The position numbers and the translations under genes were made by a program. The notes below the pieces were generated by a model. The model was given only the letters and a program-made list of their open reading frames with translations, searched no databases and was not told the DNA's origin. DNA of 64,000 nucleotides from Enterococcus rotai (GTDB lineage Bacteria > Bacillota > Bacilli > Lactobacillales > Enterococcaceae), in contig NZ_CP013655.1 in NCBI RefSeq assembly GCF_001465345.1, positions 1,035,791 through 1,099,790 of the forward strand. The letters are read 5' to 3'. Below are positions 36,050 to 44,798 of the stretch, one piece after another. The stretch's first letter is position 1; every line of letters begins with the position of its first letter.

Positions 36050-37558
36050 ATGGCAAAAATTGGCGATGACTATCCAGCCAAATGGAAAAACTTACCACTG
36101 GACGGTGCAATTGATTCCTGGGGTATGTATACTCGGGAATGTACCTCTTTTGTAGCAAATCGGTTAAGTATTGTGAATAAATTTAATATCACGCGACCAC
36201 CTAGCAATTGGAATGCAAATGTCTGGGGAAACAATGCTCAAAGTATGGGGTATAAAGTAGACAAGAACCCAACTATAGGATCTGTAGCTTGGTGGAATGC
36301 TAAATTTCACGTAGCTTGGGTAGCAGAAATTAGTGGAAGCAATGTTCTAATTGAGGAGTACAATAATCCAGCTGGTTCTGGAAACTATGCAACTAGATGG
36401 ATCGATAAGAATGCCGTAGATGGATATATTCATTTTAAAGACTTAGGTCCACAGATCGATTTATCCAAATATTTCACAAATAATCCAGGTTTTGTCAAGA
36501 CGATTACAGATTGTTCTTATTATACAAACGCGGATTTTACAACAAAAAAAGCAGATGTTCCAAAAGGAACAATTGTCAAAGTGAATGATGTTCAATATTC
36601 AAAAGCTGGTTATCCTCGTTTGAAAACAGACCAAGGATACCTGACAGCAAACAAATCTTATGTACAACAACAAAACATGAATAATTATTTCCTGTCAAAC
36701 CCCAATTTTGTAAAAATAATTACTGATGATTTCTACTATACTTCTGCCGAATTCACCACAAAAAGAGCACCTATAAAAAAAGGCGTAATCGTCAAAGTTT
36801 TAGGTATTGAATTTTCAAAATTCGGCTATCCCCGATTGAAATGTGAGAAAGGCTATTTGTCTGCCAACAAAATTTATGCGCAGCAACAAGATATGAGTAA
36901 CTATTTCACTTCTAATCCAGGTTTTATCAAGATGATTACCAGTGATTTTTACTACACTTCAACTGACTTTTCTGTTCAAAAAGAACCAATCGCAAAAGGT
37001 GTGATGGTCAAAGTTTTAGGTATCGAGTTTTCTGATTGGGGCTACCCTCGTCTAAAATGTGAAAAAGGTTACCTGTCTGCCAACAAAATTTATGTGCAAC
37101 AACAAGATATGAGTAACTATTTCACCTCTAATCCAGGTTTTATCAAGATGATTACCAGTGATTTTTACTACACTTCAACTGACTTTTCTGTTCAAAAAGA
37201 ACCAATCGCAAAAGGTATGATGGTCAAAGTTTTAGGTATTGAATTTTCTGATTGGGGTTATCCTCGTCTAAAATGTGAAAAAGGTTACCTGTCTGCCAAC
37301 AAAATTTATGTGCAACAACAAGATATGAGTAACTATTTCACTTCTAATCCAGGTTTTGTCAAAATAATCACTGATGATTTTTACTATACTTCAACTGATT
37401 TTTCTACTCGATTAGAGCCAATCACTAAAGGCACTGTAGTTGAAGTTCTAGATATTGAATTTTCTGATTGGGGCTATCCTCGCTTGAAATGTGAAAAGGG
37501 ATTTTTATCTGCTAATAAAATTTATGTAGAAAAATTTGAGAACACAACAGAAAAATAG
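36050..37558 (+). CDS. CHAP-domain cell-wall hydrolase with five SH3-like repeats, no signal peptide
   Basis: 502 residues from ATG 36050 (AAGAAGGAAA). Residues 1-~135 are a CHAP amidase/endopeptidase: nucleophile Cys in TRECTSFVANR, His in AKFHVAWV, acidic partner in LIEEYNNP. Then five repeats of about 72 residues (36470, 36686, 36902, 37118, 37334), each containing YY.TS..F, GYPRLK and GYLSANK, of the DUF5776/SH3b wall-binding type. Repeats 3 and 4 differ at one residue. There is no N-terminal signal or membrane segment in either start choice, so export is unexplained; phage-endolysin ancestry or non-classical release are possibilities. Confidence 0.85.
   Translation: MAKIGDDYPAKWKNLPLDGAIDSWGMYTRECTSFVANRLSIVNKFNITRPPSNWNANVWGNNAQSMGYKVDKNPTIGSVAWWNAKFHVAWVAEISGSNVLIEEYNNPAGSGNYATRWIDKNAVDGYIHFKDLGPQIDLSKYFTNNPGFVKTITDCSYYTNADFTTKKADVPKGTIVKVNDVQYSKAGYPRLKTDQGYLTANKSYVQQQNMNNYFLSNPNFVKIITDDFYYTSAEFTTKRAPIKKGVIVKVLGIEFSKFGYPRLKCEKGYLSANKIYAQQQDMSNYFTSNPGFIKMITSDFYYTSTDFSVQKEPIAKGVMVKVLGIEFSDWGYPRLKCEKGYLSANKIYVQQQDMSNYFTSNPGFIKMITSDFYYTSTDFSVQKEPIAKGMMVKVLGIEFSDWGYPRLKCEKGYLSANKIYVQQQDMSNYFTSNPGFVKIITDDFYYTSTDFSTRLEPITKGTVVEVLDIEFSDWGYPRLKCEKGFLSANKIYVEKFENTTEK
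36902..37333 (+). repeat. Near-identical tandem 216-bp units in the CHAP gene
   Basis: Units 36902-37117 and 37118-37333 are nearly identical at DNA level and give proteins differing only Val to Met; flanking units (36686-36901, 37334-~37549) are more diverged, so this pair arose by recent duplication. Confidence 0.85.
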
Positions 37559-37599
37559 TTTGTTTTCCTTCTTCTATTTATAAATATCAATAGATTTCC

Positions 37600-37628
37600 T
37601 TGAAAAATGTGGGTTTCCTCGCTATAAT
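37600..37628 (+). promoter_or_regulatory. Sigma-A promoter of the ABC-F gene
   Basis: TTGAAA (37600-37605), 17-base spacer, perfect TATAAT (37623-37628), 44 bases before the start codon. Confidence 0.85.
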
Positions 37629-37672
37629 GCAGAGAGGTTTAACTATTATTCTATATGAAGTGAGGAAAACAA

Positions 37673-39304
37673 TTGATTACTGTAAATGATGTAAGTTTGC
37701 TATTTTCTGACCGCAAACTTTTTGATGATGTAAATATTAAATTCACACCTGGTAACTGTTATGGTTTAATTGGTGCGAATGGCGCCGGTAAATCAACATT
37801 CTTAAAGATTTTATCTGGCGATATCCAACCAACGACTGGGAATGTTGCTTTAGGTCCTGATGAGCGTTTAGCTATCTTGAAACAAAATCATTTTGATTTT
37901 GAAGACAATACTGTCCTAGAAACAGTTATTATGGGTCACAAACGGTTGTACGAAGTAATGAAAGAAAAAGATGCTGTTTACATGAAAGAAGATTTCACTG
38001 ATGAAGATGGAATCAAAGCGGCTGAACTTGAAGGGGAATTTGCAGAGTTAAACGGTTGGGAAGCTGAACCTGAAGCAGCCGTTTTACTACAAGGCTTGAA
38101 CATTCCTGAAAGTTTGCATGACCAAAAAATGAGTGAATTAACAGCGGGTCAAAAAGTCAAAGTATTGCTTGCTCAATCTCTATTTGGTAAACCTGATGTT
38201 TTACTACTAGATGAGCCGACCAATGGTTTAGACACTCGTTCAATCAATTGGTTAGAAGAATTTTTGATCAACTTTGAAAATACCGTTATCGTCGTTTCCC
38301 ATGACCGTCACTTTTTAAATAAAGTATGTACGCACATGGCCGATCTTGATTTCGGTAAAATCAAATTATATGTTGGGAACTATGATTTCTGGTTAGAATC
38401 GAGCCAATTAGCGGCAAAATTACAATCAAATGCTAACGCTAAAAAAGAAGAACAAATCAAAGAACTACAAGACTTTATCGCTCGGTTCAGTGCGAATGCA
38501 TCGAAATCAAAACAAGCAACTTCTCGTAAAAAAATGTTAGATAAAATTACCTTAGATGATATTCAACCATCATCACGCCGTTACCCATTCGTTGGCTTTA
38601 CACCAGATAGAGAAATCGGAAATGATTTACTCCACGTGGAAAATGTCTCTGTAACGATCGATGGCAAGAAAATTTTAGACAATATTTCTTTCTCTTTAAA
38701 TAACGTTGATAAAGTAGCGTTCATTGCTGATAATGATATCGTTACAACAACATTATTCAAAGTGATCATGGGTGAAATTACACCTGATACAGGTAGTGTC
38801 CGCTGGGGTGTTACAACAACTCAAGCTTACTTACCGAAAGACAATAGCAAAGACTTCGACACTGATTTGACGATTTTAGATTGGTTACGCCAATTTGCAA
38901 GTAAAGAAGAAGATGATAATACGTTCTTACGTGGATTCTTAGGAAGAATGTTATTCTCTGGGGAAGACGTACTGAAATCAGTTAACGTGCTTTCAGGGGG
39001 CGAAAAAGTTCGTGTGATGTTATCTAAATTGATGTTGTCTAAATCAAACGTGCTTGTTCTAGATGATCCAACGAATCACTTGGATTTAGAATCAATCACT
39101 GCTTTGAATGATGGACTAATGGCATTTACTGGTGCAATTTTATTCGCATCACATGACCACCAATTTATTCAAACATTAGCAAATCGCATCATCGCTGTTT
39201 CTGACAAAGGTGTTGTCGATCGTGCGGATACAACTTATGATGAATTCTTAGAAAATAAAGACGTTCAAAAACAATTGGATGAGCTATTTTCTGGTGAGTA
39301 TTAA
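37673..39304 (+). CDS. ABC-F family ATPase (YbiT-like)
   Basis: 543 residues from TTG 37673 (GAGG seven bases before). Two ABC domains without membrane segments: domain 1 has Walker A GLIGANGAGKST, signature ELTAGQKVKV and Walker B VLLLDEPTN. Domain 2 has an intact signature NVLSGGEKVRV and VLVLDDPTNHLD, but its Walker A position reads AFIADNDIVTTT and its Walker B Glu is Asp. As I recall, this degenerate second site is shared by streptococcal and lactococcal homologues. ABC-F proteins act on the ribosomal E site in translation or antibiotic protection; which applies here is unknown. Confidence 0.92.
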   Translation: MITVNDVSLLFSDRKLFDDVNIKFTPGNCYGLIGANGAGKSTFLKILSGDIQPTTGNVALGPDERLAILKQNHFDFEDNTVLETVIMGHKRLYEVMKEKDAVYMKEDFTDEDGIKAAELEGEFAELNGWEAEPEAAVLLQGLNIPESLHDQKMSELTAGQKVKVLLAQSLFGKPDVLLLDEPTNGLDTRSINWLEEFLINFENTVIVVSHDRHFLNKVCTHMADLDFGKIKLYVGNYDFWLESSQLAAKLQSNANAKKEEQIKELQDFIARFSANASKSKQATSRKKMLDKITLDDIQPSSRRYPFVGFTPDREIGNDLLHVENVSVTIDGKKILDNISFSLNNVDKVAFIADNDIVTTTLFKVIMGEITPDTGSVRWGVTTTQAYLPKDNSKDFDTDLTILDWLRQFASKEEDDNTFLRGFLGRMLFSGEDVLKSVNVLSGGEKVRVMLSKLMLSKSNVLVLDDPTNHLDLESITALNDGLMAFTGAILFASHDHQFIQTLANRIIAVSDKGVVDRADTTYDEFLENKDVQKQLDELFSGEY

Positions 39305-39340
39305 GATTATATAACTAGTATAATAAATTATTTTTAATAA

Positions 39341-39416
39341 AAAAAGGCATGAATTATTGAAATGATTCCAAAAGTTTGACTTTTGGGAGTCGGTTCAATA
39401 GTTCATGCCTTTTCTT
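39341..39416. terminator. Terminator between ABC-F and the WxL-operon yfhO
   Basis: Nested hairpins: AAAAAAAGGCATGAA...TTCATGCCTTTTC outside and CCAAAAGTTTGACTTTTGG inside; T-rich on both strands, serving two convergent units. Confidence 0.82.
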
Positions 39417-39473
39417 TTAATCTATATTCCAGATAATTATGGTTGCAAGTTTCTTAACTATCTAAATAGACTA

Positions 39474-42080
39474 TCACTTTCGGCTATTCCTAAACAACAG
39501 ATATAAATATCCAGCAAAAATTATTATACAACAAATTGAAAGTATCATGCCCAACTTAAATCCCTGTGGTAAATACACAAAGTCTATTTGATGTTTCCCT
39601 GATGGAACTGTGATACTCAATACACCATCATTGATTGTACGGATATCCACTTCTTTTCCGTCAATTTTAGCTTTCCAGCCTTTATCAGCCGCAATTGTTG
39701 TAAAAAGCACTTGTTCATTTTCAATAACCACTTCAGCAGTAGCATTTCGTCCAGATACCTTAAATTCTACACCTTTTTGCTGTGCTTTTTTAGTAGCTTC
39801 AGCAAATTTTTCTGTGTTTAAGGTTAACACTTTCGGTTCAAACAATTCTAAATGATCCGCATACTCAAAGACCACTTTTGCAGTGATTTCTTGTGCATTT
39901 TGATAGTTCCCTAAAGAATAATACTGCCCTGTTTTAGCCATTGGTGTGTTTGATTGTTGTTTATCTGTATCTATTTTTACTCTTGTTTGGCTCAAATTCT
40001 CATAGCTTGCAGGTAATAAATCTAAATAGACTTGTGATGCCTCATCTGTTTTAATTTTCCATTCAATTTTGATGGGTTTCTCTTTTTCTTTTGCGTTTAA
40101 AACAAGTAGCTCTTTTCCATATTTTGTTTCTGTCGTTAACTCTGCATTCTCTATATCAATGATTTTGGGAGAACTCGTCTTATAGAATTTTTCGTCCAAA
40201 TCTGAAAGTGCTGATAAAAGTTGTTCTGGATCTGAAGAAACATCTTTTTCATAGACTCTTTCATCGGTTAATACGCCCATTGGTAAAGCATATTGGTTCT
40301 CATACAAATAATTTTGACCTTCTGCTCCAATTTTTTCAAAACCTGCCTTTGATAATGGCTTGTTTGCAATATTGTATTTTATCCCCATCAACGCATCTGT
40401 AATTAACGTATTATTTTGATAATAAATTTGCAAGTTCGTACCCGCTGAGCGAAATCCTAGTGTATTCATGTAATAAGATGAGTGGCGATTTCTAATTGAC
40501 GAAAACATCCCAATACCGCTATATCCATAGCGAAAACTTTCATTATTAGAAATTGCTGTCACGTTTTCTAATCGGTAGAAATTATTACTTTCTTTTTCCG
40601 TCTGTCTGACTAAACTTTGAACAGTTGAATAATCTTCGTTATATAAAGAACGGTTTGTATATCCCCAATCATCATCAATTCCCTTAACTAAATAAGCCGT
40701 ATTGATACTCAGTTCCATGAGAAATATACTTATGAATACACTAATTAAAACGATCCTTTTACTTTTCATTTTATGATGCCAAAAGAACAATGATAAATAA
40801 GCTGCTAAAAATAACACCGTCAAGATAAAAGAAGTATAGCTTAAGTAGTCATATCCGTCACTTTTGGCCGTCACAACACGGACAATCAAAAAAAGGATAA
40901 GTAATCCTAAAATAATATTAACAATCCGCTCAAAATCTTCTTTTTTATAGTTAGACCAACCAAATCCTGCCAACAATAAAATTGTAAACGAAAATAAAAA
41001 GCTAAAACGAAATAAAAACATATTAGGTGCATGAAAGCCATGCCAAAACAAGTTTAAGCCTTCTATATAAAAGCTAAGAACTAATACTAGTAAAAGACTC
41101 CCATAACAAATTTTATTTAAACGTGGTATTTTTTTGGTTGAGAAAAAGAATAAACAAAATATAATTGGCACAAGTCCTACATAAATGAACGGAATTGAGC
41201 CATAACGAGTGGAGTCATAAACACCAATCATATTTTTTATCACTATATCCCACGGTCCCGTTGCAGCAGTTTTTAGCTTGTTGATATCCGTTAATGCCTC
41301 TCCATTCGTTTTCAAATCAATTATTGCCGGTAAAAGTAATACCATCGATGCTCCACCAGCAAGTATGGCTGTAAGCAAATAACTGAAACTTTTCTTTGCA
41401 TACCGTTTCTTATCTGTCAACAACCGTACTATAAAGTACATAAATGAATAGATCCCTACCATGAAACCAATATAATAATTGGAAATGAATAAGAAAAAGT
41501 AACCGACAAATAATAGTGCTGGACGATGGTAATCCATTAATCGATTAATCCCTAAGACAATCAGTGGTAAATAAAGAATGCCATCTAGCCACATAATGAC
41601 TTCTGAATTAGCAATAGTAAAGCCCATTAATGCATAGCTTATACTAAGCATCACATCTCCCCATTTAGGAATATAAAAAGTTCGAGAAGAAAAAAACCAA
41701 AAAGATAAGCCGATACACCCAATTTTCAATAAAGTTAAAAAATAAATAAAATCCGGCATATTTTGATTATCAAAAAAATAAACAAGCGGTGTAAAAATTC
41801 CACCCAAATAGTAACTGATAAAAGAGAAGTAATTTAACCCCAGAGAACCCGACCACGAATATAAAATACTTTTATCACTCTTCATCATTGTATTAAAACT
41901 TGCAAAAAAATTAGAATATTGGCCAAAAGCATCGCTTGCTAAGATACTCAATTTACTTCCTGGATAAATCCCAATTGAAAAATAGATGCAGCCTAAAATT
42001 AGAACAGGCATAATAAAACTTGCAAGTGCATATTTATTAAAACTTATGCCAAGTGAATATTTAGTTTTTAACTGTCTCAT
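39474..42080 (-). CDS. YfhO-family membrane protein (second copy)
   Basis: 868 residues, paralogue of 7184-9820 along its length: same N-terminal YFSIGIYPGSKLSILASDAFGQ block, about a dozen membrane segments to ~470, a large external domain with GYSGIGMFSSIRNRHSSYY and a C-terminal helix and basic tail. Family role is transfer of sugars to teichoic acid-like polymers outside the membrane. It lies 157 bases after the signal-peptidase-like gene, same strand, with no clear terminator between, so it may be the last gene of the WxL operon and could glycosylate surface components. Confidence 0.88.
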   Translation of the reverse strand: MRQLKTKYSLGISFNKYALASFIMPVLILGCIYFSIGIYPGSKLSILASDAFGQYSNFFASFNTMMKSDKSILYSWSGSLGLNYFSFISYYLGGIFTPLVYFFDNQNMPDFIYFLTLLKIGCIGLSFWFFSSRTFYIPKWGDVMLSISYALMGFTIANSEVIMWLDGILYLPLIVLGINRLMDYHRPALLFVGYFFLFISNYYIGFMVGIYSFMYFIVRLLTDKKRYAKKSFSYLLTAILAGGASMVLLLPAIIDLKTNGEALTDINKLKTAATGPWDIVIKNMIGVYDSTRYGSIPFIYVGLVPIIFCLFFFSTKKIPRLNKICYGSLLLVLVLSFYIEGLNLFWHGFHAPNMFLFRFSFLFSFTILLLAGFGWSNYKKEDFERIVNIILGLLILFLIVRVVTAKSDGYDYLSYTSFILTVLFLAAYLSLFFWHHKMKSKRIVLISVFISIFLMELSINTAYLVKGIDDDWGYTNRSLYNEDYSTVQSLVRQTEKESNNFYRLENVTAISNNESFRYGYSGIGMFSSIRNRHSSYYMNTLGFRSAGTNLQIYYQNNTLITDALMGIKYNIANKPLSKAGFEKIGAEGQNYLYENQYALPMGVLTDERVYEKDVSSDPEQLLSALSDLDEKFYKTSSPKIIDIENAELTTETKYGKELLVLNAKEKEKPIKIEWKIKTDEASQVYLDLLPASYENLSQTRVKIDTDKQQSNTPMAKTGQYYSLGNYQNAQEITAKVVFEYADHLELFEPKVLTLNTEKFAEATKKAQQKGVEFKVSGRNATAEVVIENEQVLFTTIAADKGWKAKIDGKEVDIRTINDGVLSITVPSGKHQIDFVYLPQGFKLGMILSICCIIIFAGYLYLLFRNSRK

Positions 42081-42237
42081 TATACTTTTCCTACCCCTTT
42101 AACTAGTAGATTTCCATTCAACTTTCCTATGTGAATCAGAGGCTAATCACAGTCAAATTCTGCCCATTTAATCTGATTACATTGAAAGAAATGAAAGATT
42201 TTTAGAACAATCCTTTTTTACTTTTATACACACTTGA

Positions 42238-42933
42238 TTAGAAACTGGCTAGTTTGTGCAGCGGTAAAATTCTCATCTCAACCGTCCCAATAATGTCTTT
42301 TTCATCCACTAAACCATAGTAACGGGAATCTGTGGAATACGGTCGATTATCTCCTAAAACTAAATATTTACCTCTTGGAATAGTAGCATATTTTACATTT
42401 GGCAATTGTTGTAACTGAAAATCATCCGTTACTAATTCTTCATTTTGTTTGGCGTGATTCAACTGATTCTGTAAAAAACGTTCAACAGTTTCTTGGTGAT
42501 TGATATACAATTGATCATTTTTATATTGAATATGTTCATTGGGAAGACCTATCACTCGTCGAATGGATGTTTCTTGACTATTTGGTAACTTAAAATAGAT
42601 AAGTTTGAATCGCCTGATCGTGCCTAAACGATTCACAAAAACACGATCGCCGTTATTCAAGACAGGCGTCATCCCATACCCTTCTACTTTCGGTAAGGTA
42701 AAAATGGTTAATGAGAGGATCATGAAAAGAAACGATACGATAACCGTTGTTAAAAGTATTTCTTTCCAAAATTCTTTCATTGATTTTGATGTATTTTTTT
42801 TTATAGAAACACGCTTCTTTTTTGTTTTTACTATTTTTTCTTTAGTTGACTTTCTCCGAGTAACCTTTGATTGGGTGCTATCCTTTTTTTGTGGCTTTTT
42901 TTTCAATGTTTTTTTGTTTGACATCTTTATCAT
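42238..42933 (-). CDS. Signal peptidase I homologue lacking catalytic Ser and Lys
   Basis: 231 residues. A long Lys/Arg-rich cytoplasmic tail (1-~52), one membrane helix (58-80), then the S26 fold. At the position of the catalytic Ser the protein reads EGYGMTP: Gly87 instead of Ser. In the box normally VKRVIGLPGD it reads IRRVIGLPNE: Arg125 instead of the catalytic Lys. Other boxes (NNGDRVFVNR, GDNRPYSTDSRYYG at 194-207) are kept. Both catalytic residues are thus lost while the fold is conserved. Streptococcus pyogenes SipA, a pilus-assembly factor, shows the same kind of loss. A non-proteolytic assembly role in the WxL system is inferred. Met4 is an alternative start. Confidence 0.85.
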   Translation of the reverse strand: MIKMSNKKTLKKKPQKKDSTQSKVTRRKSTKEKIVKTKKKRVSIKKNTSKSMKEFWKEILLTTVIVSFLFMILSLTIFTLPKVEGYGMTPVLNNGDRVFVNRLGTIRRFKLIYFKLPNSQETSIRRVIGLPNEHIQYKNDQLYINHQETVERFLQNQLNHAKQNEELVTDDFQLQQLPNVKYATIPRGKYLVLGDNRPYSTDSRYYGLVDEKDIIGTVEMRILPLHKLASF

Positions 42934-42937
42934 CCAC

Positions 42938-43603
42938 TTACTTTTTTTGCTGTAATGCCTGCTCGTTGACTTTGAAGTAGTCGATAATTTTCGTTTGCGT
43001 CACTTGAGTCTTTTGGATTACACTAATATATTCTTCACGCGTTTGTGGGTTTTCGATCATTTCACTACTTTGATTGTTCAAATTTAAACCAAGTTCTTTC
43101 ACTTGATTGTAATAACGTGTCAATAACCGCTGTCCTTCTGTTGTTAACCTGCCATCTGCCCCTCGCATTCCAAAACTAGATAGTTTTGCTGCTAATTCAC
43201 GTAAATTATTTTCAGCTTTCTCAGAATTATTATTTTCACTCAGCGAATTAATTTGATTAATCGTCTCATTGAGTAAGTAATATCCCTGAACAATGCCTTC
43301 TGAATCTCGTTCGCCTAAATTAGTTGCTTGATAATAGCGAGAATAAAAGGCTGTTGAACATAAGCAAAGAGCCAGGACAAAACAAACAATAACGTTACGT
43401 CGTTGTTTTTTTCGCTTTACAGTTGCTTTTTTTATTTTTCGTCTAATTTTTTTTCGTTTGCGTGTATTTTTTGTTTTTATACGTGACAACTGTCCCAATA
43501 GTTTTCCTGTTTTAAGTAGGCTAAAGAAACAAAATAAAGAAAACAATGCAAAGAGGATAGCTCCTGATAATGTAGCAATAAATACCCAGTCTAGTAATAG
43601 CAT
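42938..43603 (-). CDS. WxL-operon membrane protein of unknown function
   Basis: 221 residues, strong AGGAGG. Membrane segment at about 5-30, a very basic loop (TRKRKKIRRKIKKATVKRKKQRR, read in two parts as TRKRKKIRRKIKK and ATVKRKKQRR) at ~46-70, a second segment ~71-86, and an external helical domain of ~130 residues without cysteines. No family recognised. It is tightly packed between the DUF916 gene and the inactive signal peptidase gene, so it likely works with them in anchoring or assembling the WxL proteins. Confidence 0.75.
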   Translation of the reverse strand: MLLLDWVFIATLSGAILFALFSLFCFFSLLKTGKLLGQLSRIKTKNTRKRKKIRRKIKKATVKRKKQRRNVIVCFVLALCLCSTAFYSRYYQATNLGERDSEGIVQGYYLLNETINQINSLSENNNSEKAENNLRELAAKLSSFGMRGADGRLTTEGQRLLTRYYNQVKELGLNLNNQSSEMIENPQTREEYISVIQKTQVTQTKIIDYFKVNEQALQQKK

Positions 43604-43625
43604 TTTTCTATCCTCCTATAAACGC

Positions 43626-44708
43626 TTAACGTTTCTTGCCTTTAGAGACTCTTTTTTTATTTTTAGTATTCTTTTTTTTATTTTTATTCATTGTTCGAAC
43701 AATGAAATAGATAATCAAAATTACAATCAATACTCCAAAGATAATCAGTAGAATCAGTTGCCAATTAATTCGGTTTTCTTGTAATAAGCTGACATCTTCC
43801 TGATTAAACTTATCTGCTTCTTCGTTACTGATTGTAAACTTCTGCTCCCATTCCCACTTTTCACCTGTTTTTGCTGTAACCAATACATGTGCTCGATAAT
43901 CGCCTGGCACCATTTTCTCACCGTTCATTGATACAGGAAACTTTATTTTAGAATTGGGTGCCATACGCATTTTTGTTTGCTTTGTATCATACAAAACTTC
44001 ATCTGATTTTGCGCCCATTACTTGAACATCCACCGTCATATCATCTAAATAAGCAGATTGTGTATTAGAAAAATCAATCATGATCGCGTTACGATAATTT
44101 TTTAAATCTGCATACACCTTATTTAATTTCAAGTCTGGTTTAACTTCTCTATCCGTTTCAGTCAGCAACATTCCAACTAAATAAGCATATTTATTTTTAA
44201 TCATGCCTTCTTGCTTTTCAGATTCCTGATCTCGTTCAATCATGTAAATACCACCAGAAATAACACCATCATATGTAGCTTCTGGCATCGTAATATCAAT
44301 AGGATAATCAACTGTTTGCTTTGGTGGAATCACGACAGATTCTTTTCCTTTCACAATATCTGCAAAATCATATTTTAGAGAGGAATCTTTTTCTAAGCTT
44401 GATGGTCCATTTTCTAATACACCATTGCTGTTTGTTTTTGTGCTGTTTAACCCTACATCTACGGTAACCTCTTTATCAGAGCTATTGCTTAATTGGATTA
44501 CAACCGTTTGTTTTTGACCTGGTGTCATTCTTAAGTCGAAGTAACTTGCTTCTTTATGTTGATTTTCTGGGTAGATTACTTTGTAGCTGAAACCACTGCT
44601 GGCAGCTTCTTCACTACTTTCATTTGCTGAAGCAGCATTCGGCCTACTGATCAGAGTAATCGCTATGTAAAAAATAATAGTAATATAGGCTAAAAATTTT
44701 TTATTCAT
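43626..44708 (-). CDS. DUF916/DUF3324 cell-surface protein (WxL peptidoglycan- and host-binding domains)
   Basis: 360 residues from ATG 44708 (GTG three codons upstream is too close to AAGGA). Signal peptide, then the DUF916 domain (FSYKVIYPENQ... YFDLRMTPGQKQTVVIQLSN), DUF3324 (NKYAYLVGMLLTETD... PDLKLNKVYADLKNYRNAI), a membrane helix at ~318-343 and a very basic cytoplasmic tail. Members hold WxL proteins at the wall and appear once per WxL operon. Confidence 0.93.
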   Translation of the reverse strand: MNKKFLAYITIIFYIAITLISRPNAASANESSEEAASSGFSYKVIYPENQHKEASYFDLRMTPGQKQTVVIQLSNSSDKEVTVDVGLNSTKTNSNGVLENGPSSLEKDSSLKYDFADIVKGKESVVIPPKQTVDYPIDITMPEATYDGVISGGIYMIERDQESEKQEGMIKNKYAYLVGMLLTETDREVKPDLKLNKVYADLKNYRNAIMIDFSNTQSAYLDDMTVDVQVMGAKSDEVLYDTKQTKMRMAPNSKIKFPVSMNGEKMVPGDYRAHVLVTAKTGEKWEWEQKFTISNEEADKFNQEDVSLLQENRINWQLILLIIFGVLIVILIIYFIVRTMNKNKKKNTKNKKRVSKGKKR

Positions 44709-44798
44709 TCTTTTCACGTTCCTTCTTTCAAAGTGAACAGGATCACCATTATTACTTTTTGATGATCCTGCTCAAACTTACTTTTATGCTAATTTATA

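Noticed and set aside
36902-37333. Repeated DNA considered as a CRISPR array
   Set aside because: Units are 216 bp, in frame and encode SH3-like domains; no spacers or cas genes.
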